Shown: positions 46,923-55,729 of the stretch, in pieces
Numbering within the stretch: the first letter of the stretch is position 1
How the letters are laid out: every line of letters begins with the position of its first letter
Origin: Cryobacterium gelidum
GTDB taxonomy: Bacteria; Actinomycetota; Actinomycetes; Actinomycetales; Microbacteriaceae
Length of the DNA: 64,000 nucleotides
NCBI RefSeq assembly: GCF_004403985.1
Contig: NZ_SOHL01000009.1
Coordinates: forward strand, 34,580 to 98,579
Reading direction: 5' to 3'
The notes under the pieces: model-generated
Told to the model about the DNA's origin: nothing
What the model saw: only the letters and a program-made list of their open reading frames with translations
The model's database searches: none
Position numbers and translations under genes: made by a program

Positions 46923-47861
46923 CGCGCCACGGATGCCCGTTGTCTGGGCGGCAGTGAAAACTCGGGGACTCCCATACCGGCAAATGTCGACGAGCTTCTG
47001 AATTGCCCGAAGCACGCCCTCCGGATCGAACATGATGTCTTGATAGAGCACGCGGAGTGTGACATAGCCGAGGGCTGCCAGCAAACGGTCTCGGGTGCGG
47101 TCGCGAATGTGCTCCTCCCAGGCTTTGTGGTGACTCTGGCTGTCCGCCTCAACGACCACACAGCCCTCGACCAGTAGATCGACCCGGCCGACCCGGTCGA
47201 TGTGCACCTGGATGTCGCAGCGGTACCCGGCGGAACGAAACAGGTCGCGCACGATGGACTCCTGGCCGGCATCCACTCGCGCATCGATGCGGGACCGCAG
47301 CCCACCATGCTTCTCGGGGACATGGGCGAAGATGTCATCGAGGTCGGTTGCCCGAATCTTGTGCTCGTGTAGGGCGGTGTCGAGCGCCGCGAGAGCAAAG
47401 CGAGGTTCCTGACACTGGATAATCTGGGCGAGGGCGTCGCGGGGCCCGACGCAGTACTCGGTGCCATCAGTTCTGTCGATGAGCGGCCACCAGTGCAGCT
47501 CGACGCCGTCCCGCGGAGCGGCCGCCAGCGGAACGTGACGATTTTGGGGACTGCGCAGACGAGAGCCCTCGCGCGGGATATGCACGTGGGTGAATTGCGA
47601 ATCGAAGGCAAAGAAGCCGATCTCCCGGGCCGCCGAAACGCAGGCTTCGCGCCCGCCGACGCGAACCGCCTCGAGGGTGTGGCGATCGGTTCCCGGCAGA
47701 GCGTAGTGATCGCGGCGGACTCGGATGAGCGTATTGCTCCGCACTGCAGCCGTGATGTGTTTGGCTCGCATGCCGCTGTTCAATAGATCTTGTCGGCTGA
47801 CGATGCGGCACTGGCCAGCGAGGGAGGTCAGGAATGGGTTCATGCAGACGATCGTCGTCAT
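46920..47861 (-). CDS. DUF559 domain protein (Vsr/PD-(D/E)XK nuclease-like) with N-terminal winged-helix region
   Basis: A 313-residue protein if started at ATG 47861 (an ATG at 47843 and one at 47924 are alternatives; none has a well-spaced Shine-Dalgarno). The N-terminal part (QCRIVSRQDLLNSGMRAKHITAAV, then RVRRDHYALPG) resembles the winged-helix region of AbiEi-type and DUF559 proteins. The C-terminal domain carries a nuclease-like core: E201 (QESIVRDLF), D228 (RVGRVDLLVEG), E238-A-D240 (VVVEADSQSHH) and RDRTRDRLLAALGYVTLRVLYQD. DUF559 proteins are related to very-short-patch endonucleases, but their role is unknown. Its stop codon comes from element E1, and E2 and E3 lie upstream of its start. 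Confidence 0.8.
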   Translation of the reverse strand: MTTIVCMNPFLTSLAGQCRIVSRQDLLNSGMRAKHITAAVRSNTLIRVRRDHYALPGTDRHTLEAVRVGGREACVSAAREIGFFAFDSQFTHVHIPREGSRLRSPQNRHVPLAAAPRDGVELHWWPLIDRTDGTEYCVGPRDALAQIIQCQEPRFALAALDTALHEHKIRATDLDDIFAHVPEKHGGLRSRIDARVDAGQESIVRDLFRSAGYRCDIQVHIDRVGRVDLLVEGCVVVEADSQSHHKAWEEHIRDRTRDRLLAALGYVTLRVLYQDIMFDPEGVLRAIQKLVDICRYGSPRVFTAAQTTGIRGA

Positions 47862-47986
47862 TTTCCAGTGGCTGTGACCTCCCCGCAACCAATCTGGGAA
47901 CAGCACTTCCAGCCGCCTGTGCATAACTCTTCCGTGCTTACTCTTTCGAGTTTATTCTTCCGTGTCACACCACTCGCGAGAGCGCC

Positions 47987-48072
47987 TAACTCCTGCAATC
48001 TCCCCACAAGTCCGCAATCTGACCCGGAAGCACTCGGGTCGGCCGGACCGAGATATCAAATTGCAGGAGTTA
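47987..48072. repeat. Repeat element E2 (86 bp, inverted termini TAACTCCTGCA)
   Basis: It starts TAACTCCTGCAATC and ends CAAATTGCAGGAGTTA, the inverted copy of the terminus. It lies upstream of the DUF559 gene in non-coding DNA. The interior differs from E1 and E3 except for a vaguely shared CCGGAA-type word. Confidence 0.85.
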
Positions 48073-48158
48073 CGCGATTGGGCCATCCCGGAGTGAAAAC
48101 GGTCACCCAGAAGGGCGGTCGAGCCGAATTGATGGATCACCGGGCAGTCACCAAGGCA
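48073..48158. other. 86-bp spacer between repeat elements E2 and E3
   Basis: Exactly 86 bp separate E2 and E3, equal to the length of each element, so corresponding termini of E2 and E3 are offset by 172 bp. No gene or TAACTCCTGCA motif is inside. Confidence 0.6.
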
Positions 48159-48244
48159 TAACTCCTGCAGATTGCACGCGCTGTGTCTACGGACCGCGAA
48201 AACACGGACCTCCGGAAAGTTGACACGGCAATTTGCAGGAGTTA
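48159..48244. repeat. Repeat element E3 (86 bp, inverted termini TAACTCCTGCA)
   Basis: It starts TAACTCCTGCAGATTG and ends CAATTTGCAGGAGTTA, flanked by GCA on the left and TGC on the right. It lies 47 bp beyond the 3' end of glpK, whose gene converges towards it. No coding sequence is visible between 47862 and 48291 apart from the elements. Confidence 0.85.
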
Positions 48245-48291
48245 TGCGCCCTGGGAGATGGGGAGCGGCCCGGCCGGTGGAAGGGGTGAGG

Positions 48292-49806
48292 CTAACGCAC
48301 GTCTTCGTCTACCCAGTCCAGGGTTTTCGTGACTGCTTTTTTCCAGTTGCGCAGCAGGCGGGCTGCTTCCTCCGGCTCCATCGAGGGCTCCCAGCGGGCG
48401 TCTTCCTGCCAGTTGGAGCGCAGGTCATCAAGGCCGCTCCAGAAGCCCACGGCGAGGCCGGCCGCGTAGGCGGCGCCGAGCGCGGTGGTCTCGGCGACGA
48501 CCGGGCGCACGACGGGCACGCCGATGATGTCGGCCTGGAACTGCATGAGCAGGTCGTTCACCGTGGCACCGCCGTCGACCTTGAGCTCGGTCAGCGGCAC
48601 CCCGGAGTCCGCGTTGACCGCGTCGAGCACCTCCCGGGTCTGATAGGCGATGGCCTCGAGTGCTGCACGGGCGATGTGACCCTTGTTCACGTAGCGGGTG
48701 AGGCCGACCAGGGCGCCGCGGGCGTCCGACCGCCAGTACGGCGCGAACAGGCCGGAGAAAGCCGGCACGAAGTACGCCCCGCCGTTGTCCGTGACCGTCT
48801 TGGCCAGGTCTTCGATCTCGTTGGCGTTCTTGATGATGCCGATCTGGTCGCGCATCCACTGCACGAGCGAGCCGGTGACAGCGATCGACCCCTCCAGGGC
48901 ATAGTGCACCGGGGCGTCGCCGAGCTTGTACCCCACGGTGGTGAGCAAGCCGTTCTTCGAGTGGATGATCTCGGTACCGGTGTTGAAGATCAGAAAGTTT
49001 CCGGTGCCGTAGGTGTTCTTCGCCTCGCCCTGGTCGAAGGCGGCCTGGCCAAAAGTCGCCGCCTGCTGGTCGCCGAGGATTCCGGATATCGGCACCTCGC
49101 GCAGCAGGCTGTGCCCGCTTGCAGTGCCGTACACCTCGGAGGACGACTTGATCTCGGGCAGCATCGACTTCGGCACGTCGAAGATGCTGAGAATCTCGTC
49201 GTCCCACTGCAGGGTTTCGAGGTCCATGAACATGGTGCGGCTGGCGTTGGTGACGTCGGTCGCGTGGACGCCGCCCTCGATGCCGCCGGTCAGGTTCCAG
49301 AGAACCCAGGAATCCGTGGTGCCGAACAGGAGGTCGCCGGCATCCGCTCTCGCGCGTGCTCCCTCAACGTTTTCCAGGATCCAGACGATCTTGGTTCCGG
49401 AGAAGTAGGTGGCCAGTGGTAGACCGACCTTCGCTTTGAACCGGTCGACGCCACCATCCGCTGCCAACCGGTCGACGATGGGCTGGGTCCGGGTATCCTG
49501 CCAGACGATGGCGTTGTAGACGGGCACGCCGGTGTTTTTGTCCCAGACGACAGCGGTTTCGCGCTGGTTGGTGATGCCGACGGCTTCGATGTCGTGGCGG
49601 GTGATGTTCGCCTTCGATAGCGCCTGGCCGATGGCCTCACGGGTGTTGTCCCAGATTTCCTTCGGGTCATGCTCGACCCAGCCGGCCTGCGGCAGAATCT
49701 GTTTGTGCTCGAGCTGGCCGGTCGAAATGATCGAGCCAGCCTTGTCGAAGACGATCGCGCGGGAGCTGGTGGTTCCCTGGTCGATGGCGAGAATGTATTT
49801 GGCCAT
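48292..49806 (-). CDS. glpK: Glycerol kinase
   Basis: A 504-residue FGGY-family kinase phosphorylating glycerol to sn-glycerol 3-phosphate. The N-terminus [21 protein letters not shown] and the blocks [35 protein letters not shown] and [18 protein letters not shown] are diagnostic. AAGGAG lies 6 nt before the ATG. It is the last gene of the glpD-glpF-glpK series, 77 bp after glpF. Confidence 0.97.
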   Translation of the reverse strand: MAKYILAIDQGTTSSRAIVFDKAGSIISTGQLEHKQILPQAGWVEHDPKEIWDNTREAIGQALSKANITRHDIEAVGITNQRETAVVWDKNTGVPVYNAIVWQDTRTQPIVDRLAADGGVDRFKAKVGLPLATYFSGTKIVWILENVEGARARADAGDLLFGTTDSWVLWNLTGGIEGGVHATDVTNASRTMFMDLETLQWDDEILSIFDVPKSMLPEIKSSSEVYGTASGHSLLREVPISGILGDQQAATFGQAAFDQGEAKNTYGTGNFLIFNTGTEIIHSKNGLLTTVGYKLGDAPVHYALEGSIAVTGSLVQWMRDQIGIIKNANEIEDLAKTVTDNGGAYFVPAFSGLFAPYWRSDARGALVGLTRYVNKGHIARAALEAIAYQTREVLDAVNADSGVPLTELKVDGGATVNDLLMQFQADIIGVPVVRPVVAETTALGAAYAAGLAVGFWSGLDDLRSNWQEDARWEPSMEPEEAARLLRNWKKAVTKTLDWVDEDVR

Positions 49807-49883
49807 GTGTAACTCCTTTGTTGTTCCAGGTGAGAAAGCAAGTTTTACGACTACAGCGCATGCTGCAAAATATGTGAGCGGGC

Positions 49884-50642
49884 TTAGCCCAGGATGGGCA
49901 GCAGCACCCCCGACGAAGCTCCGGCAAGGACCCCGCCGATGATGGGACCAACGACCGGCACCCAGGCATAGGACCAGTCGCTGCCCCGCTTGCCCTTGAT
50001 CGGCAGGAGGAAGTGCGCGATGCGAGGGCCGAGGTCACGCGCCGGGTTGATCGCGTACCCGGTCGGCCCACCGAGCGAGGCGCCGATGGCGATCACGAGC
50101 AGGGCCACCGGCAGTGCACCCAGGGCGGCGAGGCCGCCGGCGTCCCCGTTCCGGCCGAAGCCGATGACCACGAAGACGAGCAGGAAGGTGCCGATGATCT
50201 CGGTGACGAGGTTCCAGCCGTAGGAGCGGATGGCCGGCCCTGTCGAGAAGACACCGAGCTTGTTGGCGGCATCCGGTTCCAGGTCGAAGTGCTGCTTGTA
50301 GGCGAGCCAAACGACGACGGCACCGAGAATGGCACCGATCATCTGCGCACCGATGTAGGTGAGCGTCGACGCGACGTTGACCGGTACACCGGACCCGAAG
50401 GTCTCGGCCCCGCTCGCGACGAGGCCGAGCGTGACGGCCGGGTTCAGGTGGGCACCGGAGTTGTAGGCGGCGATCACACCGGCGTAGACCGCGAGGCCCC
50501 ACCCGATCGTGACCATGAGGAACCCACCGCCCAAGCCCTTGTTCTTGGCGAGCGCCACGTTGGCGACCACACCGCAACCGAGGAGCACGAGGATGGCCGT
50601 TCCCACGACCTCTGACATAAAGACGACACCTATATTGTCCAC
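49884..50642 (-). CDS. glpF: Glycerol uptake facilitator (aquaglyceroporin)
   Basis: A 252-residue MIP-family channel with six membrane helices. The two NPA boxes are [12 protein letters not shown] and [12 protein letters not shown]; the Asp following the second box marks glycerol facilitators rather than water channels. The GTG at 50642 is preceded by GAAAGG. It admits glycerol by diffusion, and the kinase encoded downstream traps it. It lies 151 bp downstream of glpD on the same strand. Confidence 0.96.
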   Translation of the reverse strand: MDNIGVVFMSEVVGTAILVLLGCGVVANVALAKNKGLGGGFLMVTIGWGLAVYAGVIAAYNSGAHLNPAVTLGLVASGAETFGSGVPVNVASTLTYIGAQMIGAILGAVVVWLAYKQHFDLEPDAANKLGVFSTGPAIRSYGWNLVTEIIGTFLLVFVVIGFGRNGDAGGLAALGALPVALLVIAIGASLGGPTGYAINPARDLGPRIAHFLLPIKGKRGSDWSYAWVPVVGPIIGGVLAGASSGVLLPILG

Positions 50643-50793
50643 ATTGACCTTTCAGATGGGGAGTGCTGTTCGCCGATCGACCTTGTTGTCGAGTGCGGCA
50701 GTCGAGCACCTTGTCTAAAAGGTATCGGCGCGCGCGCCGGCCCCGGCCGATTTCCACTGCACGTTCGTGCAGATTGCCGGCCGGGTGCTGCGG

Positions 50794-52536
50794 CTACGAG
50801 ACCAGGGCGTTGTTGTGGCTGACCGGGCCGAGCTCGACCCCGTGCACGTCGCTCAGGATTCGGCGAGTCAACTCGATCTCCTCGGCCCGACGCCCGGCAT
50901 CCCAGCCGAGAACGGGGGCGACCACGAGCGTCAACTCCTCGATCAACGGCGTGGTCACGTCGCCGACGAAGGCCATGCTGGTGCGGCGCAGGAGTACGTC
51001 GAGCAGGCGAACGACGCCCTCGGTCGAGGCCAGAAACTCAATTTCGCGCCGGGTGTATGCGGCGTTGTGCGCCAGAGGAGCATCCGGTGCACCGGCCGGG
51101 TCCGCCAGGAAGTCGATGACCTCGCTCGCCCGGGTACCGTAGCGGGCGAGCAGTGCCGCTGCACGGTCGACCCCGACCTCGTCACCGTGGGCGGTGACCC
51201 AGACCAGGGTGGCGGCTTCCGTAGCAGGCCAGTCGCGCCCGCCGCCGATGGCGAGGCCCTCGGTGGAGACTGTGCGCGGCAGGCCGAGAAGTTTCAGAAT
51301 GTCCGTGCTGAGATTCTCGGCGAGGGCGCGGAAGGTGGTCCACTTGCCGCCGACCAGGCTGAGCAGCGTGCCGTTCGCAGCGCCCGTGCGCGGCAACGGC
51401 CGCGACTCGATGCGGTAGTCGCGGGAGACGAAACCGGGGGCTTCATCGTCGTGGCGCGGCAAGGGGCGCACTCCGGCGAAGCGGAACACGATGTGGGATC
51501 GGTTTACCGTAACGGTTGGGAAAACGTGCGCGACCAGGTCGAAGAAGTAGTCGATCTCCTCTTCGGTACAGCGAATCGGCTGGGTCATGTCGTGCTCGAG
51601 GTCGGTGGTGCCGACCAGGACACGGCCCTTGAGCGGGTAGATCAGCACAATGCGGCCGTCTTCGTGCTCGAAGAAGATCTCCCGGCCCCCGGTCGCCGCG
51701 AGCAGCTCCGGGTTGTCGAGTACGACGTGGGAGCCCTTGGTACCGCCCATGAAGGTGCTCGGCTGGCCGAGCACCTCGTTGGTCAGGTCGGTCCACGGCC
51801 CGCTCGTATTCACGACGACATCCGCCTCGAATCGAAATTCCTCGCCGGTGATCGTGTTGCGCAGGAGCACGCCGGTGTCGTTCATTCCGGCAGCCTCAAC
51901 GTAGTTTGCGGCGCGGGCGTGCGGGCCGGCCTCGAGGCCGTCGCGCAGCACGTCGAGGGCGAGGCGTTCCGGGTCGTGCATGGCGGCGTCATAGTAGGTG
52001 GCCGTGTACTTGAGGCCGGGGTTGAGCATGGGCAGCGCGGCAAGGGCCTTCGTGCGGCCCTTGAACTCGTGGCGCGGCACCGTACCGCCATCGCGGGAGA
52101 AAGCGTCGTAGATCATCATGCCGATTTTGATGAGCAGGGCACCGCGCTCTACGTGCTTGGCACCTTGTTTGTGGGTGAGGAACCGCAGCGGCGCTGCCAT
52201 CACACCGGAGAAGGCGGAGAAGATGGGAATGGTCGTCTGTAGCGGCTTGACATAGTGCGGCGCGATCTTGAGGAGGCTGTTGCGCTCCTCGACCGATTCC
52301 TTGACGAGGCGGAATTCGCCGTTTTCGAGGTAACGCACCCCACCGTGAATCATATGCGAACTCGCCGACGAAGCACCCGAAACATAGTCGTTCTTCTCCA
52401 CGAGGACCACATCAACGCCCTGCAGGGCCAGGTCGCGGAAGGTAGCGATGCCATTGATGCCGGCGCCGATGATGAGCACCTGGGCGCGGGGACGGTCGGA
52501 GATCGCGGACGGCGTCTGTTCGTGTTGGAACGACAT
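50794..52536 (-). CDS. glpD: Glycerol-3-phosphate dehydrogenase (FAD-dependent)
   Basis: A 580-residue membrane-associated flavoenzyme oxidising glycerol 3-phosphate to dihydroxyacetone phosphate. The FAD motif is VLIIGAGINGIATFRDLALQG near residue 20, followed by VEKNDYVSGASSASSHMIHGGVRYL; the C-terminal GlpD cap domain is present (RREIEFLASTEGVVRLLDVLLRRTSMAF). I start it at ATG 52536 (MSFQHEQTPS), which has AGAGGTG upstream; the frame is open 33 codons further but without support. It diverges from a SorC-type regulator. Confidence 0.95.
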   Translation of the reverse strand: MSFQHEQTPSAISDRPRAQVLIIGAGINGIATFRDLALQGVDVVLVEKNDYVSGASSASSHMIHGGVRYLENGEFRLVKESVEERNSLLKIAPHYVKPLQTTIPIFSAFSGVMAAPLRFLTHKQGAKHVERGALLIKIGMMIYDAFSRDGGTVPRHEFKGRTKALAALPMLNPGLKYTATYYDAAMHDPERLALDVLRDGLEAGPHARAANYVEAAGMNDTGVLLRNTITGEEFRFEADVVVNTSGPWTDLTNEVLGQPSTFMGGTKGSHVVLDNPELLAATGGREIFFEHEDGRIVLIYPLKGRVLVGTTDLEHDMTQPIRCTEEEIDYFFDLVAHVFPTVTVNRSHIVFRFAGVRPLPRHDDEAPGFVSRDYRIESRPLPRTGAANGTLLSLVGGKWTTFRALAENLSTDILKLLGLPRTVSTEGLAIGGGRDWPATEAATLVWVTAHGDEVGVDRAAALLARYGTRASEVIDFLADPAGAPDAPLAHNAAYTRREIEFLASTEGVVRLLDVLLRRTSMAFVGDVTTPLIEELTLVVAPVLGWDAGRRAEEIELTRRILSDVHGVELGPVSHNNALVS

Positions 52537-52660
52537 TGTTGTCACCTCTGTCTCGGGGCAGGCCCGGTGTGAATCTGCGCAGTGGATTTGCGCGGGGCAA
52601 GCCATGTGAATAGATTCAGTCTGACAGGACGACACAATTTCTCAACTGGATTGAACATAC

Positions 52661-52675
52661 GTGCAAGGAGCCGCT
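52661..52675. promoter_or_regulatory. Ribosome site of the SorC gene next to a partial dyad
   Basis: AAGGAG at 52665-52670 is 5 nt before GTG 52676 and decides that start over the upstream GTG at 52661, which overlaps the ribosome site itself. The partial dyad TTGAACATACGTGCAA (52651-52666) just precedes it and could be an operator. Confidence 0.5.
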
Positions 52676-53662
52676 GTGACCTACGCTATTGATCCGATGC
52701 CCGATCCCGTGCAATCCGATCGCAGCCGCGACGCACTCACCGCGGCACACCTGTATTACATGCAGGACCTCACGATGGATGCCATCGCTCACGAGCTCCA
52801 CACCTCCCGCTCCTCGGTCTCCCGCCTGCTCAGCCATGCCAGGGAGACGGGTTTGGTCGACATCCAGATCAAGTCTCCCCTGGATGCCCCGAGTCACCTC
52901 GAGCAGCAGCTCGACGCTCGGTTTCAGATCACCGCGCACGTGGTTCCGGTGCCCGACAGTGCTACCGACGTCGATCGGCTCGAGCGGGTGGCCCTATCCG
53001 TTGCACGAATTCTCGGTCAGTATTTCGACTCCAACATGACCATGGGCATCGCGTGGGGTTCCACCATGAACGCGATCAGCCGGCACGTTACCCCGAAACA
53101 AACGCACAACTCGCAGATCGTGCAGCTCAACGGAGCCGGAAACATGCGCACGACCGGCCTGGGCTATGCGAGCGAAATCCTCGGACGTTTCGGCACGGCG
53201 TTCGGCGCGCACGTGCAGCAGTTCCCGGTACCCGCATTCTTCGACGACCCGGCGACCAAGCAGGCGTTGTGGCGGGAGCGCAGCGTCAGCCGCCTGCTCG
53301 AGATGCAAGCCATCATGGACATCGCCTTATTCGGTCTCGGTTCCCCCTTTTCCGGCGTGGTCAGCCGCGTGTACGCCGGCGGATACCTCGAACAGGCCGA
53401 ATTCGATGAGCTCAGCGCGGCCAGCGTCGTCGGCGATGTGGCGACCGTGTTCTACCGCGCCGACGGCTCGACCGACGGCATCGCCCTGAATGAACGCTCG
53501 ACCGGCCCGGACTTCACCGTGCTACGCCGCACCCCACGCCGCATCTGCGTGGTAGCCGGCCGCTCCAAGCTCGCCAGCCTGCGCGGGGCCCTCGCCGCGC
53601 GGCTCATCACCGACCTGTTCGTCGACGAGAGCACCGCCCGCGCCCTGGTCGGAGCCCCCTGA
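52676..53662 (+). CDS. SorC family sugar-binding transcriptional regulator (probable glp regulator)
   Basis: A 328-residue regulator starting at GTG 52676. The N-terminal helix-turn-helix is LTMDAIAHELHTSRSSVSRLLSHARETGLV. The C-terminal SorC effector domain contains MGIAWGSTMNAISRHV, VQLNGAGNMRTTG, ALFGLGSPFSGVVSRVYAGGYL and RRICVVAGRSKLASLRGAL, related to sugar-phosphate isomerase folds. The divergent position next to glpD suggests it responds to glycerol 3-phosphate or a related phosphate ester and controls glpD, glpF and glpK. This role is inferred from position. Confidence 0.88.
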   Translation: MTYAIDPMPDPVQSDRSRDALTAAHLYYMQDLTMDAIAHELHTSRSSVSRLLSHARETGLVDIQIKSPLDAPSHLEQQLDARFQITAHVVPVPDSATDVDRLERVALSVARILGQYFDSNMTMGIAWGSTMNAISRHVTPKQTHNSQIVQLNGAGNMRTTGLGYASEILGRFGTAFGAHVQQFPVPAFFDDPATKQALWRERSVSRLLEMQAIMDIALFGLGSPFSGVVSRVYAGGYLEQAEFDELSAASVVGDVATVFYRADGSTDGIALNERSTGPDFTVLRRTPRRICVVAGRSKLASLRGALAARLITDLFVDESTARALVGAP

Positions 53663-53720
53663 ACTCGTACCCGTGACAGCGGATGTCGGCGGGAATAACG
53701 CGGCGTGCAGCCTGTTGCAC

Positions 53721-53726
53721 TATAAC
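53721..53726 (+). promoter_or_regulatory. Candidate -10 box upstream of the FMN riboswitch
   Basis: TATAAC lies 23 nt before the riboswitch. No good -35 box is visible at the usual distance. Confidence 0.35.
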
Positions 53727-53748
53727 TAGAAGTAGTACTTGCAGTACA

Positions 53749-53888
53749 CGTGCTCCGGGGTCGGTGTAATTCCGAACCGGCGGTTAAAGTCCGCGACCCG
53801 TTAGTCCCTCGAGAACGTTTGGGGGACGAAGCGGTTGAGCTGGTGAAACTCCAGCACCGACGGTCACAGTCCGGACGGGAGGCGCACG
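53749..53888 (+). ncRNA. FMN riboswitch (RFN element)
   Basis: The conserved RFN core is easy to read: GTGCTCCGGGGTCGG near the 5' end, AATTCCGAACCGGCGG, AGTCCGCGACCCG, then CTGGTGAAACTCCAGCACC and GACGGTCACAGTCCGGA near the 3' end. P1 closes between CGTGC (53749-53753) and GCACG (53884-53888). It lies in the leader of ribD and, when FMN binds, should lower expression of the rib operon. Confidence 0.95.
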
Positions 53889-53892
53889 AGTT

Positions 53893-53913
53893 GGTTGGCT
53901 GCTACAGCCGACC
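53893..53913 (+). terminator. Hairpin after the FMN riboswitch (expression platform candidate)
   Basis: GGTTGGCTG (53893-53901) pairs with CAGCCGACC (53905-53913) through a 3-nt loop, with one G-T wobble, and TTTT follows 8 nt later. It could be a terminator arm of the riboswitch. About 75 nt remain before ribD with nothing else recognised. Confidence 0.5.
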
Positions 53914-53989
53914 AGCGGAATTTTGCGTGCGGTATTTTCCGTGCGCAGATCCACACCCCCGGAGCTCGTCCGATACGGATGAGGGCGGG

Positions 53990-55045
53990 ATGATCGAGAA
54001 CGCGGCAGTCGGCACGGGCCTGACCGGTCTAGCTGTCGAGGGTGCCATGCGCCGCGCATTCGAACTCGCCGCCCACGGCCCGGCCACCGGCGTGAACCCG
54101 CGGGTCGGCTGCCTCATCCTGAACGGGCACGGCGAGACCCTCGCCGAAGGCTGGCACCGCGGTGCCGGAAGCCGGCACGCCGAGGTCGACGCCCTTGCGA
54201 AGCTCGCCCCCGGCGCGGCTAGCGGCAGTACCGCCGTCGTCACCCTCGAACCATGCAACCATGTCGGCCGTACCGGTCCGTGCGCGCTGGCCCTGATCGA
54301 CGCTGGCGTCGCCCGCGTCATCTACTCCGTGAGCGACCCCGGCAAGCACTCCTGCGGCGGGGCTGCCCGGCTACGCGCCGCCGGTATCGAGGTGCAGGGC
54401 GGCGTGATCGTCGAGCAAGGCGAAGCATTTCTCGGTGACTGGCTCGTTGCCGCCCGCCTCGGCCGCCCCTTCGTCACGCTCAAATGGGCCTCGAGTCTCG
54501 ACGGTCGCGCGGCCGCGACCGACGGCTCCAGCCGGTGGATCACCGGCGCAGCGGCCCGCCTCGACGTGCACCGACGCCGCGCGGCCCGCGACACGATTCT
54601 GGTCGGTACCGGCACCGTGCTCGCCGACGACCCGGCGCTGACCGCACGGGGCGAAGACGGCGGGCTGCTCGCCCAGCAGCCCGTGCCCGTGATCGTCGGC
54701 CGTCGTGCGCTGCCGAGATCCGCTGCCCTGTTCGCGCACCCGAAGCAACCGTTGTTCTTCGACGGCCTCGATCTGCCAGGCCTGCTGGCCGATCTGCACA
54801 GCCGGGGCCTGCGCAGCGTGTTCATCGAGGGCGGACCGACCCTGGCGAGCGCCTTCGTCGCCGCGTCGCTGGTCGACGAATACCTCATCTACCTCGCGCC
54901 CACACTGATCGGCGGGCCCCGACTGGTGCTCGGCGACATCGGCGTGAGCGTCATCGGCGAGCAACGCCGCCTCTCTATTCAGTCTCTCGACCGGCTCGGC
55001 GACGACGTTCTCATCGTGGCCCGGTCCCAACCCGCTTCGATCTAA
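53990..55045 (+). CDS. ribD: Bifunctional pyrimidine deaminase/reductase RibD
   Basis: A 351-residue enzyme for two successive steps of riboflavin synthesis. The N-terminal deaminase has zinc-site residues H63-A-E65 (SRHAEVDALAKL) and C89/C98 (EPCNHVGRTGPC). The C-terminal reductase begins PFVTLKWASSLDGRAAATDGSSRWITG. The start is ATG 53990 (MIENAAVGTG) with GAGGGCGGG upstream; the open frame runs back through the riboswitch, which is not coding. It is the first gene of ribD-ribE-ribBA-ribH. Confidence 0.95.
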   Translation: MIENAAVGTGLTGLAVEGAMRRAFELAAHGPATGVNPRVGCLILNGHGETLAEGWHRGAGSRHAEVDALAKLAPGAASGSTAVVTLEPCNHVGRTGPCALALIDAGVARVIYSVSDPGKHSCGGAARLRAAGIEVQGGVIVEQGEAFLGDWLVAARLGRPFVTLKWASSLDGRAAATDGSSRWITGAAARLDVHRRRAARDTILVGTGTVLADDPALTARGEDGGLLAQQPVPVIVGRRALPRSAALFAHPKQPLFFDGLDLPGLLADLHSRGLRSVFIEGGPTLASAFVAASLVDEYLIYLAPTLIGGPRLVLGDIGVSVIGEQRRLSIQSLDRLGDDVLIVARSQPASI

Positions 55046-55054
55046 GGACCACCC

Positions 55055-55729
55055 ATGTTTACCGGAATCATCGAGGAGCTCGGCCAGATCGAGCGTATCG
55101 ACCACACAGGGGATGCCGCCCGCCTCACCATCCGCGGCCCGCTCGTCGTCGACGGAGTCGGTCACGGCGACTCCATTGCCGTACAGGGCGTCTGTCTCAC
55201 GGTGGTCGAGCGCACGCCCGACACCTTCACCGCCGACGTCATGAAGCAGACCCTGACCATGTCAACGCTGTCCGACGCCCGCATCGGCTCCCCGGTCAAC
55301 CTCGAACGCGCCGCCCTCGTCGGCGGACGCCTCGGCGGTCACATCGTGCAGGGCCACATCGACGGCACCAGCACCGTGCTGGTCATCACGCCCGGCGAGG
55401 CCTGGCGGGTACTGCGATTCAGCGTCAACGCCCGGCTTGCCAAGCTCGTCGTTGACAAGGGCTCGATCGCCATCGACGGCGTCTCCCTGACCGTGAGCAA
55501 CATCAGCCCCGCCACCGAGGCGAGCCAGTGGTTCGAGGTCTCCCTCATCCCCGAAACCCTCGCCGCGACCACCCTGGGCGGCCTCGCCGTTGGCGACCGA
55601 GTCAACATCGAAACCGACATTCTGGCCCGCCACATTGAACGGATGCTGGCTCTTTCCGCCGCCGCACTGCCGTCGCAAGCTTCACCCCCAGAATCCCAGC
55701 ACGCAACCGCACCAAGGAGCGCATCATGA
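55055..55729 (+). CDS. ribE: Riboflavin synthase alpha subunit
   Basis: A 224-residue enzyme that dismutates two 6,7-dimethyl-8-ribityllumazine molecules to riboflavin. It has the internal duplication typical of the family: MFTGIIEELGQIERI and VNLERA in the first half, GHIVQGHIDGTS, then VDKGSIAIDGVSLTV and VNIETDILARHIERML in the second. A Ser/Pro/Ala-rich tail of about 20 residues follows. The gene starts 9 nt after ribD and overlaps ribBA by 4 nt. Confidence 0.96.
   Translation: MFTGIIEELGQIERIDHTGDAARLTIRGPLVVDGVGHGDSIAVQGVCLTVVERTPDTFTADVMKQTLTMSTLSDARIGSPVNLERAALVGGRLGGHIVQGHIDGTSTVLVITPGEAWRVLRFSVNARLAKLVVDKGSIAIDGVSLTVSNISPATEASQWFEVSLIPETLAATTLGGLAVGDRVNIETDILARHIERMLALSAAALPSQASPPESQHATAPRSAS

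Noticed and set aside
46664-47611. 315-codon open frame overlapping the DUF559 gene in another frame
   Set aside because: It would span element E1 and the end of the HAD gene, and it lacks the nuclease-like motifs found in the chosen frame.
47987-48244. CRISPR-like array
   Set aside because: The repeated motif alternates orientation, is only about 11-16 bp, spacing is not CRISPR-like, and no cas genes are present.
48172-49422. 416-codon plus-strand open frame over glpK
   Set aside because: It is antisense to the well-conserved glycerol kinase and has no recognisable domain.
53750-53989. In-frame coding extension upstream of ribD
   Set aside because: This stretch is the FMN riboswitch; the extension is a non-coding open frame.
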